Assembly: GCF_000571935.1 (NCBI RefSeq)
Contig: NZ_ATAX01000010.1
Span: 52,711-116,710 of the forward strand
DNA length: 64,000 nt
Direction of reading: 5' to 3'
Source of the DNA: Ruminococcus flavefaciens 007c
Lineage (GTDB): Bacteria; Bacillota; Clostridia; Oscillospirales; Ruminococcaceae
The notes under the pieces are model-generated. The model was not told the origin of the DNA, searched no databases, and saw only the letters and a list, made by a program, of their open reading frames with translations. The translations under genes and the position numbers were made by a program. Below, in pieces: positions 9,417-17,331 of this stretch (the stretch's first letter is position 1; every line of letters begins with the position of its first letter).

Positions 9417-9449
9417 CTTTACATAGCATTTATTAATATATATGTAAAG
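9417..9449 (-). promoter_or_regulatory. Inverted repeat overlapping the spoIIID ribosome binding site
   Basis: Perfect 9-bp arms CTTTACATA / TATGTAAAG are separated by 15 bases. On the reverse strand the downstream arm abuts and shares bases with the Shine-Dalgarno AGAGGTGA (9411-9418). It may be an operator or an RNA hairpin limiting translation. Confidence 0.45.
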
Positions 9450-9601
9450 AAACGGAAATAGATGATACGGCGGATAACAAATCAGCCTTTACCGAAGTTA
9501 TGCAGCGCCCGAATACATCAGGCGCCCTTCATATTTCAGATCATGATCTTTCGTATAACGCAGCAGTATCCGCACATAATACTTTAAAAGGAGCTGATGC
9601 A

Positions 9602-10042
9602 ATGAAGATCACACCGGAATTATACAGCGATATGACACGGCAGACTTCCCCGAAGTCCGACCACAGAACCAATCTGACAGCTGCATTTCTTACAGGCGGA
9701 GCCATATGCGCCCTCGGACAGATAATACTCTCAGTACTTGAAGCATACGGACTTGAACGCACAGAGGCAGGCACATGGACATCCATAATACTTGTGGGGA
9801 TAAGCTCGATCTGCACAGGCCTTGGCTGGTACCAGAAGCTGGCAAAGCTGGCAGGAGCAGGCACTCTTGTGCCTATAACAGGCTTTTCCAACGCCATAAG
9901 CTCCTCTGCCATCGAAGCCCGTTCCGAGGGACCTGTGCTCGGCGTAGGCGCAAAGATATTCACCATAGCGGGACCGGTGATACTCTACGGCTGCTCTGCC
10001 GCTGCAGTTTACGGAATGATATACTGGTTTTTCAGTCGTTGA
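9602..10042 (+). CDS. spoVAC: Stage V sporulation protein AC
   Basis: 146 residues with four to five membrane segments, agreeing with SpoVAC, an inner-membrane component of the SpoVA channel that moves dipicolinic acid during sporulation and germination. Family landmarks are AFLTGGAICALGQ, TLVPITGFSNAISSSAIEA and GVGAKIFTIAGPVILYG. The ATG at 9602 is preceded by AAAAGGAGCTGATGCA; an upstream in-frame start at 9500 has no support. In spore formers spoVAC is followed by spoVAD and spoVAE. Neither is present here, so it is either scattered or a residual sporulation gene. Confidence 0.88.
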   Translation: MKITPELYSDMTRQTSPKSDHRTNLTAAFLTGGAICALGQIILSVLEAYGLERTEAGTWTSIILVGISSICTGLGWYQKLAKLAGAGTLVPITGFSNAISSSAIEARSEGPVLGVGAKIFTIAGPVILYGCSAAAVYGMIYWFFSR

Positions 10043-10475
10043 ACGCTATTATAATGCGTAATCAATTGTATCGGCTTACGCCGGCAGATTACGAATGACA
10101 ATGTGCAGCATCACGCTGCAAAAAAATAAGCAGGGCATATGCCCTGCTCGTCTTAGATAAACAGATGAAAATAAATATGTGTAGAACAAAAGAAAGGAGA
10201 CAACAAAACGAGTGTTAATAATTAAGAATTATTTAACACTATAGTTATTATACAGTATTTAAGCCTTTACGTCAAGCAAATTCACGCACTTTTGTAAAAT
10301 TGCACAAGTTTAGCACGAAATACTACAGCATTTTTCATAACATACTCTTTCAAAATACTGACAAGTGTATAAATTTGGTACAGCAATATACGCAAAATGC
10401 TTCAGATCATCTGCTATATAGGCAAATTGCCAAAAAAACGCCTGATAAATTCGTAACAATGCAGCAAAAAAAGTG
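10043..10475. other. Gene-free region between spoVAC and nifJ
   Basis: It contains a hairpin TGCAGC / GCTGCA (10104-10120), a 20-bp palindrome AGCAGGGCATATGCCCTGCT (10129-10148) that may end spoVAC transcription although no T-run follows, and an AT-rich imperfect inverted repeat at 10211-10240 (AGTGTTAA / TTAACACT). No convincing gene is seen. Confidence 0.5.
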
Positions 10476-10504
10476 TTTACAAAAAAACAGATTTATGGTA
10501 TAAT
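10476..10504 (+). promoter_or_regulatory. Strong sigma-A promoter of nifJ
   Basis: TTTACA (10476-10481) and TATAAT (10499-10504) are spaced by exactly 17 bases, about 85 bases before the nifJ start. Near-consensus boxes fit a highly expressed central enzyme. Confidence 0.8.
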
Positions 10505-10589
10505 TATTCTCAGTAGTTATATATGGTTAACGCTTATCCCGTTAAGCATTTCTATAACCCATTATAAATCTTTCAGGAGGTATATTCCT

Positions 10590-13500
10590 ATGGCAATCAA
10601 AAGAAAAATGAAAACAATGGACGGTAATAACGCCGCCGCATATGTTTCCTACGCCTTCACGGAAGTTGCCGGTATCTATCCGATCACACCTTCCAGCCCG
10701 ATGGCAGACTATGTTGATCAGTGGTCTGCTCAGGGTGTCAAGAACATTTTCGGCACAACCGTTAAGGTTGAGGAGATGCAGTCTGAGGCTGGTGCAGCCG
10801 GTACTGTTCACGGTTCTCTGAACGCTGGTGCTCTGACCACAACCTATACTGCTTCTCAGGGTCTGCTCCTCATGATCCCGAATATGTACAAGATCGCCGG
10901 TGAGCTGCTTCCCTGCGTATTCCATGTTTCTGCACGCTGCGTTGCTTCTCACGCACTGAACATTTTCGGTGACCACTCCGACGTTTATGCTTGCCGTCAG
11001 ACCGGTTTTGCAATGCTCGCTGAGACCAACCCGCAGGAAGTAATGGATCTTGCTGCTGTTGCTCATCTTGCTACTATCAAGAGCCGCGTTCCTTTCATCA
11101 ACTTCTTCGACGGTTTCCGTACATCCCACGAGATCCAGAAGATCGAGACATGGGATTACGAGGATCTGAAGGAAATGTGCGATATGGATGCTGTAAAGGC
11201 ATTCCGTGACCGTGCTCTTAATCCTGAAAATCCGACAATGCGTGGTTCTCACGAGAACGGAGATATCTTCTTCCAGCACCGTGAGGCCTGCAACTCCTAC
11301 TACGATGCTGTTCCCGCAATCGTTGAGGAGTACATGGGCAAGGTAAATGCTAAGCTCGGCACTGACTATAAGCTCTTCAATTACTACGGTGCTCCCGATG
11401 CAGAGCGCGTTATCGTTGCAATGGGTTCTATCTGCGACGTTGCTGAGGAAGTTATCGACTACCTGAACAAGAAGGGTGAGAAGGTCGGTATCGTTAAGGT
11501 CCGTCTGTTCCGTCCTTTCTCAGCTGAAAAGCTCGTTGAGGCTATCCCTGCATCCACAAAGACTATCGCTGTCCTCGACAGAACCAAGGAGCCCGGCTCT
11601 CTCGGTGAGCCTCTCTACCTCGATGTAGTAGCAGCTCTTAATGCTACAGGCAGAAACGGTATCAAGGTTATCGGCGGCCGTTACGGTCTCGGTTCCAAGG
11701 ATACTCCTCCTGCATCTGTATTTGCTGTATATGCAGAGCTGGCAAAGGCTGATCCCAAGCCTCAGTTCACACTGGGTATCGTTGACGATGTTACAAATCT
11801 CTCACTGGCTGAGGAAGACGCTCCCAACACAGCAGCAGAGGGCACTATCGAGTGCAAGTTCTGGGGTCTCGGCGGCGACGGTACCGTTGGCGCAAACAAG
11901 GACTCAATCAAGATCATCGGTGACCACACTGACAAGTACGTTCAGGCATACTTCCAGTATGACTCCAAGAAGACAGGCGGTATCACTATTTCCCACCTGC
12001 GTTTCGGTGATAAGCCTATCAAGAGCCCTTACTACATCAACAAGGCTGACTTTGTTGCCTGTCATAACCCGTCCTACATACTCAAGGGCTACAAGATGGT
12101 CAACGACGTAAAGCCCGGCGGTGTATTCCTTATCAACTGCCAGTGGAAGCCCGAGGAGCTCGATCAGCACCTCACAGCTGACACAAAGCAGTATATCGCA
12201 AAGAACAATATCCAGCTCTATCTGGTTAACGCAATAGACCTTGCTCAGGAGATCGGTCTTGGCAAGCGTACAAACACCATTCTCCAGTCTGCATTCTTCT
12301 CACTTTCAAAGGTTCTCCCTGAGGCTGAGGCAATCGGCTACATGAAGGAGAAGGCTCAGAAGTTCATGAAGAAGGGTATCGAGATCGTTCAGATGAACGA
12401 GAAGGCTATCGACGCAGGCGCAAATGCTTATGTCAAGGTAGATGTTCCCGCTGAGTGGGCAAACGCTGTTGATAATTCCGCACCTGCTAAGCTTGAGGGT
12501 GCAGAGAAGCTCGTCAAGATGGTTGACGGCATCATGAACCCCGTTGGCAAGATGCTCGGCGATACACTTCCTGTTTCTGCATTCACAGATCACGTTGACG
12601 GTACATTCGAGCAGGGTGCTGCTGCATACGAGAAGCGCGGAGTTGCAGTTATGGTTCCTGAGTGGAATCCTGAGACCTGCGCAAAGTGTAACAAGTGTGC
12701 ATTTGTTTGTCCTCACGCAACTATCCGTCCTTTCGCTCTGACAGAAGCTGAGGCTGCTGCTGCTCCCGAGAACATCAAGATCGCTCCCAAGCCTATCGTA
12801 AAGAGCGATTATAAGTACACTCTTGCTGTTTCCGCTATGGACTGCATGGGCTGCGGCGTATGTATCGGTGTCTGCCCCACAAATTCTCTCAAGATGGTTT
12901 CCAGAGAGTCACAGGAGTCACAGCAGGCAGTATTTGATTACTGTGTTGCAAAGGTTGCAGAGAAGACAGACGTTGCAACAGACGCTACTGTTATCTCCAG
13001 CCAGTACAAGAAGCCTCTCCTTGAATTCTCAGGTTCATGCGCAGGCTGTGCTGAGACTTCATATGCAAGACTCATCACTCAGCTCTTCGGTTCAAGAATG
13101 TATATCTCCAACGCAACAGGATGTTCTTCAATCTGGGGCGGTCCTGCTGCAACTTCACCTTACACTGTTGATGCAAACGGCCACGGTCCTGCATGGGCAA
13201 ACTCACTGTTCGAGGACAACGCTGAGCACGGTCTCGGTATGTATCTCGGTCAGAAGGCAATCCGTGAAAGACTCATTGAGGAAGTCAAGGAAATTGCTGC
13301 AAGCGACAAGGCATCTGCAGAGGTAAAGGCTGCTGCTGATGAATACCTCGCAACCGTTAACGACGGTGCAAAGAATACAGCTGCAACAGCTGCACTCGTT
13401 GCTGAGCTCGAGAAGTGCGCTGACAAGTGCGATGCTTGCGCAGATATCGTTGCAAACAAGAACTACCTCTCCAAGAAGTCTGTATGGATCTTCGGCGGCG

Positions 13501-14123
13501 ACGGCTGGGCTTATGATATCGGCTTCGGCGGTCTTGACCACGTTCTCGCTACAGGCGAAGATGTAAACATCATGGTATTCGATACCGAGGTTTACTCAAA
13601 TACAGGCGGACAGGCTTCCAAGTCCTCTAACATCGGTCAGGTAGCACAGTTCGCAGCAGCAGGTAAGGCAATCGCAAAGAAGCGTCTTGCTGATATCGCT
13701 ATGAGCTACGGCTACATCTATGTTGCACAGATCGCTATGGGTGCTGACATGAACCAGACACTCAAGGCAATCAAGGAAGCTGAGTCTTATCCCGGACCTT
13801 CACTCATCATCGGCTATGCACCTTGTGAGATGCACTCCATCAAGGGCGGTATGACTAACTGTCAGGCTGAGATGGAGAAGGCTGTTAAGTGCGGCTACTG
13901 GAACAACTTCCGTTATGATCCTCGTCTGGCTGCTGAGGGCAAGAACCCCTTCCAGCTCGATTCCAAGGCTCCTACAGAGTCTTATCAGGACTTCATCATG
14001 AATGAGGCTCGTTACAGCGCACTCACACGTTCGTTCCCCGATCGTGCTAAGGATCTGTTTGCTAAGGCAGAGAAGACTGCTGCTAATCGTTACGAGTACC
14101 TCACAAAGCTCGCTGAGAAGTAA
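10590..14123 (+). CDS. nifJ: Pyruvate:ferredoxin (flavodoxin) oxidoreductase
   Basis: 1177 residues, the standard size of single-chain PFOR, which oxidises pyruvate to acetyl-CoA and CO2 and reduces ferredoxin in the cytoplasm. The N-terminal domain has the family start MKTMDGNNAAAYVSYAFTEV and GIYPITPSSPMADYVDQW. Two [4Fe-4S] motifs lie near 697 (CAKCNKCAFVCPHA) and 752 (CMGCGVCIGVCPTN), with a further Cys cluster near 813 (GSCAGCAETSY). The C-terminal thiamine diphosphate domain has GGDGWAYDIGFGG near 969 and SNTGGQASKSS. The ATG at 10590 follows CAGGAGG; a longer frame to 10473 runs through the promoter and is rejected. It is flanked by its own promoter and terminator. Confidence 0.97.
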   Translation: MAIKRKMKTMDGNNAAAYVSYAFTEVAGIYPITPSSPMADYVDQWSAQGVKNIFGTTVKVEEMQSEAGAAGTVHGSLNAGALTTTYTASQGLLLMIPNMYKIAGELLPCVFHVSARCVASHALNIFGDHSDVYACRQTGFAMLAETNPQEVMDLAAVAHLATIKSRVPFINFFDGFRTSHEIQKIETWDYEDLKEMCDMDAVKAFRDRALNPENPTMRGSHENGDIFFQHREACNSYYDAVPAIVEEYMGKVNAKLGTDYKLFNYYGAPDAERVIVAMGSICDVAEEVIDYLNKKGEKVGIVKVRLFRPFSAEKLVEAIPASTKTIAVLDRTKEPGSLGEPLYLDVVAALNATGRNGIKVIGGRYGLGSKDTPPASVFAVYAELAKADPKPQFTLGIVDDVTNLSLAEEDAPNTAAEGTIECKFWGLGGDGTVGANKDSIKIIGDHTDKYVQAYFQYDSKKTGGITISHLRFGDKPIKSPYYINKADFVACHNPSYILKGYKMVNDVKPGGVFLINCQWKPEELDQHLTADTKQYIAKNNIQLYLVNAIDLAQEIGLGKRTNTILQSAFFSLSKVLPEAEAIGYMKEKAQKFMKKGIEIVQMNEKAIDAGANAYVKVDVPAEWANAVDNSAPAKLEGAEKLVKMVDGIMNPVGKMLGDTLPVSAFTDHVDGTFEQGAAAYEKRGVAVMVPEWNPETCAKCNKCAFVCPHATIRPFALTEAEAAAAPENIKIAPKPIVKSDYKYTLAVSAMDCMGCGVCIGVCPTNSLKMVSRESQESQQAVFDYCVAKVAEKTDVATDATVISSQYKKPLLEFSGSCAGCAETSYARLITQLFGSRMYISNATGCSSIWGGPAATSPYTVDANGHGPAWANSLFEDNAEHGLGMYLGQKAIRERLIEEVKEIAASDKASAEVKAAADEYLATVNDGAKNTAATAALVAELEKCADKCDACADIVANKNYLSKKSVWIFGGDGWAYDIGFGGLDHVLATGEDVNIMVFDTEVYSNTGGQASKSSNIGQVAQFAAAGKAIAKKRLADIAMSYGYIYVAQIAMGADMNQTLKAIKEAESYPGPSLIIGYAPCEMHSIKGGMTNCQAEMEKAVKCGYWNNFRYDPRLAAEGKNPFQLDSKAPTESYQDFIMNEARYSALTRSFPDRAKDLFAKAEKTAANRYEYLTKLAEK

Positions 14124-14242
14124 GCAGCGTGACGCTGCACTCGTCCACGTTGACGCTCGTAAACTCGCTCACTCTCTGCAAAACGGATAGTCTGCTTTCG
14201 CTTACAGTGGTTTAACGTGAATCATGCACATACGAATATAAT

Positions 14243-14279
14243 AAAACTCCCCGATACGAACAGGTATCGGGGAGTTTTT
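14243..14279 (+). terminator. Rho-independent terminator downstream of nifJ
   Basis: AAAACTCCCCGATAC / GTATCGGGGAGTTTT forms a 15-bp stem with a 6-base loop and T-runs on both strands, so it may also serve the convergent membrane-protein operon. Confidence 0.9.
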
Positions 14280-14282
14280 GTT

Positions 14283-14711
14283 TTACATCTTTTTATTGAA
14301 ATACACAAGTGAACCGAGGTAAATTATGATATATACACCCATAGCAGCACCAAGAGTCCAGTAGACAGTGGTATTTATGTATGACGCGGCAATAGTGGAT
14401 ACACCGAGAACGAATAAAGTGAACAGCGAGGTAAAGTTCCCTGCCTTCCGCTGGACGGCGATGGTTCTTTCGTCGGTATTGCGTACATACCATTGCTTCA
14501 GGGCTGTATCGTCCTTAACGGCTTTTCTCATTGTCAGTATATTCATTATAAGCACGGTTATACCGCCCACAAAAAAGCCGAAATTTGTCTCTCCCTTGAG
14601 CACGCCCTGCCCCTCAAGCACCTGAAGAACGACCAGTGCGATCAGCAGTAACGCAGCCAGTATCCAGTATATAACGATCTTAGTTTTGAGTTTTTTTCTG
14701 CAATTTTCCAT
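14283..14711 (-). CDS. DUF2178-like membrane protein A
   Basis: 142 residues with four predicted membrane helices in two pairs and a cytoplasmic loop NTDERTIAVQRKAGNFTSL between them. The DER...I...KA loop resembles the DUF2178 family of bacterial and archaeal membrane proteins, often encoded next to XRE regulators. It is the last gene of a four-gene leftward operon (peptide, XRE regulator, paralogue B, this gene) and is 21 bases after its paralogue. The start follows AAAGGAGGATAATT. The function is unknown. The assignment to DUF2178 is by pattern only. Confidence 0.7.
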   Translation of the reverse strand: MENCRKKLKTKIVIYWILAALLLIALVVLQVLEGQGVLKGETNFGFFVGGITVLIMNILTMRKAVKDDTALKQWYVRNTDERTIAVQRKAGNFTSLFTLFVLGVSTIAASYINTTVYWTLGAAMGVYIIIYLGSLVYFNKKM

Positions 14712-14732
14712 AATTATCCTCCTTTGCTCCCT

Positions 14733-15164
14733 TTACATTTTCTTTCTGTAATAAGCGTTTACGAGAACAGTTATGATAGTACTTGCAGTCATTTCAATAA
14801 ACAGAGCAGTGCTCACTGTCTTACTGAAAAAACCTGTTACCAAAACAGCAAGTCCCGTAGCCGCAAGACAGATGACAGATGATGTACGCATAGTCTCTTT
14901 GGAGATCTCTATATTGCGCTCATCAGTAGACTTTATGTACTCAGCCTTCAGCTTATCTTCATTGCGGAGCAGTATCAGATACTTTATCATCAGAATTGCC
15001 GCAACTGCTACTATACCAGTATAAATACCCGTTATCATGCCCCGTGAATAGTCGGGAACATCTTTGATAAGCTGTTTAAGTCCCCAGTATATTACCGAAC
15101 CCGAGCCGCAGAACATAAGACATAAATAAAATCTTCTCTGAATTTTTTTCTTGAAATTTTCCAT
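14733..15164 (-). CDS. DUF2178-like membrane protein B
   Basis: 143 residues, a paralogue of the next gene downstream: the same four-helix layout, the same loop (KSTDERNIEISKETMRTSSV) and the same C-terminal end YRKKM versus FNKKM. The start codon has AAGGAGAATTATT before it, and the gene follows the XRE regulator by 11 bases, so co-expression is nearly certain. Two diverged copies side by side suggest a heteromeric membrane complex. No catalytic motif is visible. Confidence 0.7.
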   Translation of the reverse strand: MENFKKKIQRRFYLCLMFCGSGSVIYWGLKQLIKDVPDYSRGMITGIYTGIVAVAAILMIKYLILLRNEDKLKAEYIKSTDERNIEISKETMRTSSVICLAATGLAVLVTGFFSKTVSTALFIEMTASTIITVLVNAYYRKKM

Positions 15165-15175
15165 AATAATTCTCC

Positions 15176-15382
15176 TTATAAATTCTCCTCGCCCTCGAAA
15201 ATGAACAGCTCCTCGATAGTAACGCCGAAGAACTGTGCTGCCTTATGGGCCAGCGTGAGGGAAGCGTTGTATTTTCCGTTTTCAAGTGATATAATAGTCT
15301 GCCGCGTGACTGCCAGAGCGTCCGCCAGCTCCTGCTGTGTGACCTTTCGGGCCTTTCGCAGCTCCTGAATTTTATTTTTCAT
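15176..15382 (-). CDS. XRE-family transcriptional regulator
   Basis: 68 residues, consisting almost entirely of a Cro/CI-type helix-turn-helix (IQELRKARKVTQQELADALA, VTRQTIISLENGKYNASLTL). It belongs to the very small class of XRE regulators usually encoded with DUF2178-type membrane proteins. The ATG at 15382 follows AAGGAGAAAGATC and lies inside the last codons of the upstream 44-residue peptide gene, implying coupled translation. The longer frame up to 15490 runs through that peptide gene in another frame and is rejected. It probably represses its own operon through the repeated GTAAAGCG sites. Confidence 0.88.
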   Translation of the reverse strand: MKNKIQELRKARKVTQQELADALAVTRQTIISLENGKYNASLTLAHKAAQFFGVTIEELFIFEGEENL

Positions 15383-15506
15383 GATCTTTCTCCTTATCCT
15401 TGCCAATATCACTATAAGCCATAACAAATGCAAGCACAACACTGACTGCGACCCACGGCAGTGCCGCATCAAAAAAGACCTTAAAATCATTTATTACCCC
15501 AAACAT
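15372..15506 (-). CDS. Small single-pass membrane peptide (44 aa), first gene of the XRE operon
   Basis: A 44-residue frame starts MFGVINDFKVFFDAALPWVA, continues with VSVVLAFVMAYSDIGKDKEK and ends DHEK. A single hydrophobic helix at about 13-30 is followed by a charged tail. It has an excellent ribosome site (AAGGAGGTAATTTA) and lies directly after the operator-rich promoter. Its stop codon overlaps the XRE start by 11 bases. Size, position and coupling make it a real gene although it is too short for most gene callers. The function is unknown: it may be a membrane subunit or regulator of the DUF2178-like pair, or a small toxic peptide. Confidence 0.7.
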   Translation of the reverse strand: MFGVINDFKVFFDAALPWVAVSVVLAFVMAYSDIGKDKEKDHEK

Positions 15507-15521
15507 TAAATTACCTCCTTC

Positions 15522-15600
15522 AATGTAAAGTGCGCTTTACTTATCCTGCAACTATAGTATAGCACGCTTTACATTTTTTGTCAAGCTCGCTTTACATATT
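15522..15600 (-). promoter_or_regulatory. Promoter of the XRE operon with three operator repeats
   Basis: On the reverse strand TTGACA (15579-15584) and TATACT (15556-15561) are 17 bases apart. The octamer GTAAAGCG occurs upstream of the -35 (15588-15595), in the spacer (15565-15572) and as part of a palindrome GTAAAGTGCGCTTTAC after the start point (15525-15540). This is the classic layout of an autorepressed XRE promoter. Confidence 0.8.
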
Positions 15601-15617
15601 TTTATATTTTAACAAAC

Positions 15618-15650
15618 AAAGCCTCCCTGACATCAAGTCAGAGAGGCTTG
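15618..15650 (-). terminator. Terminator of the upstream membrane-protein gene set
   Basis: The inverted repeat AAGCCTCCCTGAC / GTCAGAGAGGCTT has one mismatch and a 5-base loop; on the reverse strand it runs into a T-rich stretch after the last gene of the 15675-17103 set. Confidence 0.7.
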
Positions 15651-15674
15651 TATTTGCGAAAAACTCCGTCATCA

Positions 15675-16175
15675 TCAGTTATCAGCGCACTCTTTCATCT
15701 GTTTCCTGTATTTTCTCCTCTTTATTATATAGAGCAGCTGCCAGAAAATGATCACAGGGAATACAGGAATAATGACACTTAACAGAATAAAACCGTACCA
15801 CACAAACGTGCTGACGAAAGCATCTATGCCGTAACTCGTAGAAAGCATGAAAGTAAAGCCTTCCGACATACTGGCTGCGGAAGCTGCTGTCAGCATTGCA
15901 AAGGGTATGAATGACAGTATGAAGCTCCACTTATAAAGCTTTGATATGGGCTTCTTTCCTGCTTCGATACGTTTTCTCAGCCACCATGAGACAAGTATCG
16001 CCATTATCCCGAAAAAGGAAACAATGAACAGCAATGCCAGCACCGTAGTAAGACTATCGAACATATGATAGTCGAGCTCTATGTCCAGTTTCTTCCACCT
16101 GTACAATACATCGGCTGCGAATATAACGGTCATAACGCTGAACAGTATCAGCAGGATCTTTTCATATTTTTTCAT
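15675..16175 (-). CDS. Unknown four-helix membrane protein, paralogue of 16594-17103
   Basis: 166 residues with four hydrophobic segments (about 5-22, 40-65, 88-110, 125-155) and a basic C-terminus (IIKRRKYRKQMKECADN). It shares start (MKKYEKILLI versus MKKAEKITLY) and end (FPVIIFWQLLYI versus FPFCIFWQVFYI) with the protein encoded two genes upstream, so the two are paralogues. A GGGGGGGAGGATT ribosome site precedes the ATG. It is the third gene of a leftward set of three, with a terminator behind it. No family is recognised. Confidence 0.65.
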   Translation of the reverse strand: MKKYEKILLILFSVMTVIFAADVLYRWKKLDIELDYHMFDSLTTVLALLFIVSFFGIMAILVSWWLRKRIEAGKKPISKLYKWSFILSFIPFAMLTAASAASMSEGFTFMLSTSYGIDAFVSTFVWYGFILLSVIIPVFPVIIFWQLLYIIKRRKYRKQMKECADN

Positions 16176-16209
16176 AATCCTCCCCCCCCTATAAATATAA
16201 GTTGTTATT

Positions 16210-16581
16210 TTACAGCCAATAGATCAGAAGCACACCGCAAAGGCCGATGCTCTGCACTATGGGACACAGGAAGGTCACCAGCGGCAATGCACTGTCTACT
16301 CTGTAAGCTCCTGCCTTTGCAGTAAGAGGAGCATACAGCAGTCTTGCAGCGATGGCGTCAGCGCCCATCATCACGGGATAGAGAACGATAGGATTGAAGA
16401 ACAACACCCTGACGACCACTGCACCTGCGGTATCCATGAACTTATCAAAGCCGCTTCCTGTTTCCTCCTTCGGAAACATCACAGGCAGCGAAAGGACAAA
16501 CAGCACAGCGTACAGCGAAACGATTATTATACCTGCAATAAAAGTACCTTTCAGCCATTTCGGTATCGTATTGTTATTCAT
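16210..16581 (-). CDS. Unknown small membrane protein
   Basis: 123 residues with a hydrophobic helix near 14-33, a second pair near 50-85 and a C-terminal helix ending IGLCGVLLIYWL. The ATG follows GAGGAGATATT, 12 bases after the upstream paralogue gene. It is the middle gene of the three-gene membrane set. Nothing in it points to a substrate or activity. Confidence 0.6.
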   Translation of the reverse strand: MNNNTIPKWLKGTFIAGIIIVSLYAVLFVLSLPVMFPKEETGSGFDKFMDTAGAVVVRVLFFNPIVLYPVMMGADAIAARLLYAPLTAKAGAYRVDSALPLVTFLCPIVQSIGLCGVLLIYWL

Positions 16582-16593
16582 AATATCTCCTCC

Positions 16594-17103
16594 TCAGGAC
16601 AGCTCTGCCGAAGCAGCTGCCTTTGCCTTTTTTCTTCCGATTATCCATTTTGTGATATAAAAAACCTGCCAGAAGATGCAGAACGGGAACACAGGTATGA
16701 TACAGAAGATCAGTCCCATGATAACAAATGCGCCGCTGAAGCCGCTCCAGCCGTAATAAACGCCCCACAGGAAACGGAATCCGTATTCGCTGCAATAGAT
16801 GCAATAGCCCAGCAGAAGCAGGAACGGTATAAAGGAACAGTAAAACGAGATCCTGTACAATCCGGAGACTTCCTTCTTGCCTTTAAGCTTGCGCTTGCGG
16901 AAAACATTTATCATAAGCACCGCTATCTGACAGAAAATGCTGAGCAGAAGTATCACACCGAAGGGTGTAATATATGCTAATCCGAAATAATCAGGCAAAG
17001 GTGAACGAAAGCCGTCCATAAACGCATTTACCATACTTCTGATTATGTATGTCATTATACCTGCTGCCGAGATATAAAGGGTGATCTTTTCAGCCTTTTT
17101 CAT
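16594..17103 (-). CDS. Unknown four-helix membrane protein, paralogue of 15675-16175
   Basis: 169 residues with four hydrophobic segments and a basic C-terminus. The WQVFYITKWIIGRKK end parallels the end of its paralogue. The start codon follows AAAGGAGGCGGTACT. It is the first gene of the set. The upstream region carries an inverted repeat of TGTCACT sites that may control the set. The pairing of two paralogues around a third membrane gene recalls small ABC-less immunity or export modules, but nothing confirms this. Confidence 0.65.
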   Translation of the reverse strand: MKKAEKITLYISAAGIMTYIIRSMVNAFMDGFRSPLPDYFGLAYITPFGVILLLSIFCQIAVLMINVFRKRKLKGKKEVSGLYRISFYCSFIPFLLLLGYCIYCSEYGFRFLWGVYYGWSGFSGAFVIMGLIFCIIPVFPFCIFWQVFYITKWIIGRKKAKAAASAELS

Positions 17104-17165
17104 AGTACCGCCTCCTTTGTTATCTTAATAATACACTATATACCGTGATATTAGTAGATGTCGGT

Positions 17166-17193
17166 TGTCACTTTCACAGTGACATCTGTCACT
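17166..17193 (-). promoter_or_regulatory. Operator-like repeats upstream of the three membrane genes
   Basis: TGTCACT and AGTGACA form a perfect inverted repeat with a 5-base gap (17166-17184), and a third TGTCACT follows at 17187-17193. It lies about 65 bases upstream of the first gene, where a regulator would act. Confidence 0.5.
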
Positions 17194-17197
17194 AAAA

Positions 17198-17235
17198 AGC
17201 ACCCGTACCTGTGATTATCCACAAATACGGGTGCT
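17198..17235 (-). terminator. Terminator of the malQ-lipoprotein-glgP operon
   Basis: AGCACCCGTA / TACGGGTGCT form a 10-bp stem with an 18-base loop, followed on the reverse strand by TTTTTAG. Confidence 0.65.
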
Positions 17236-17331
17236 GTAATTTGTATAAAAAGCAGAAACAAAAAATATTTTTTCTGAATTTCAATGATTTTCCGTTGAAA
17301 AAACGCTTTTTTTGCCTCACTTATGAAGTGC

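Noticed and set aside
10104..10126. Terminator for spoVAC at TGCAGC/GCTGCA
   Set aside because: The run after the stem on the plus strand is A, not T, so it does not fit a terminator for this direction.
10211..10240. A ten-codon frame starting GTG after an AAAGGAGACAACAAAACGA site
   Set aside because: Too short to judge; the sequence is mainly an AT-rich inverted repeat. Listed only as part of the intergenic region.
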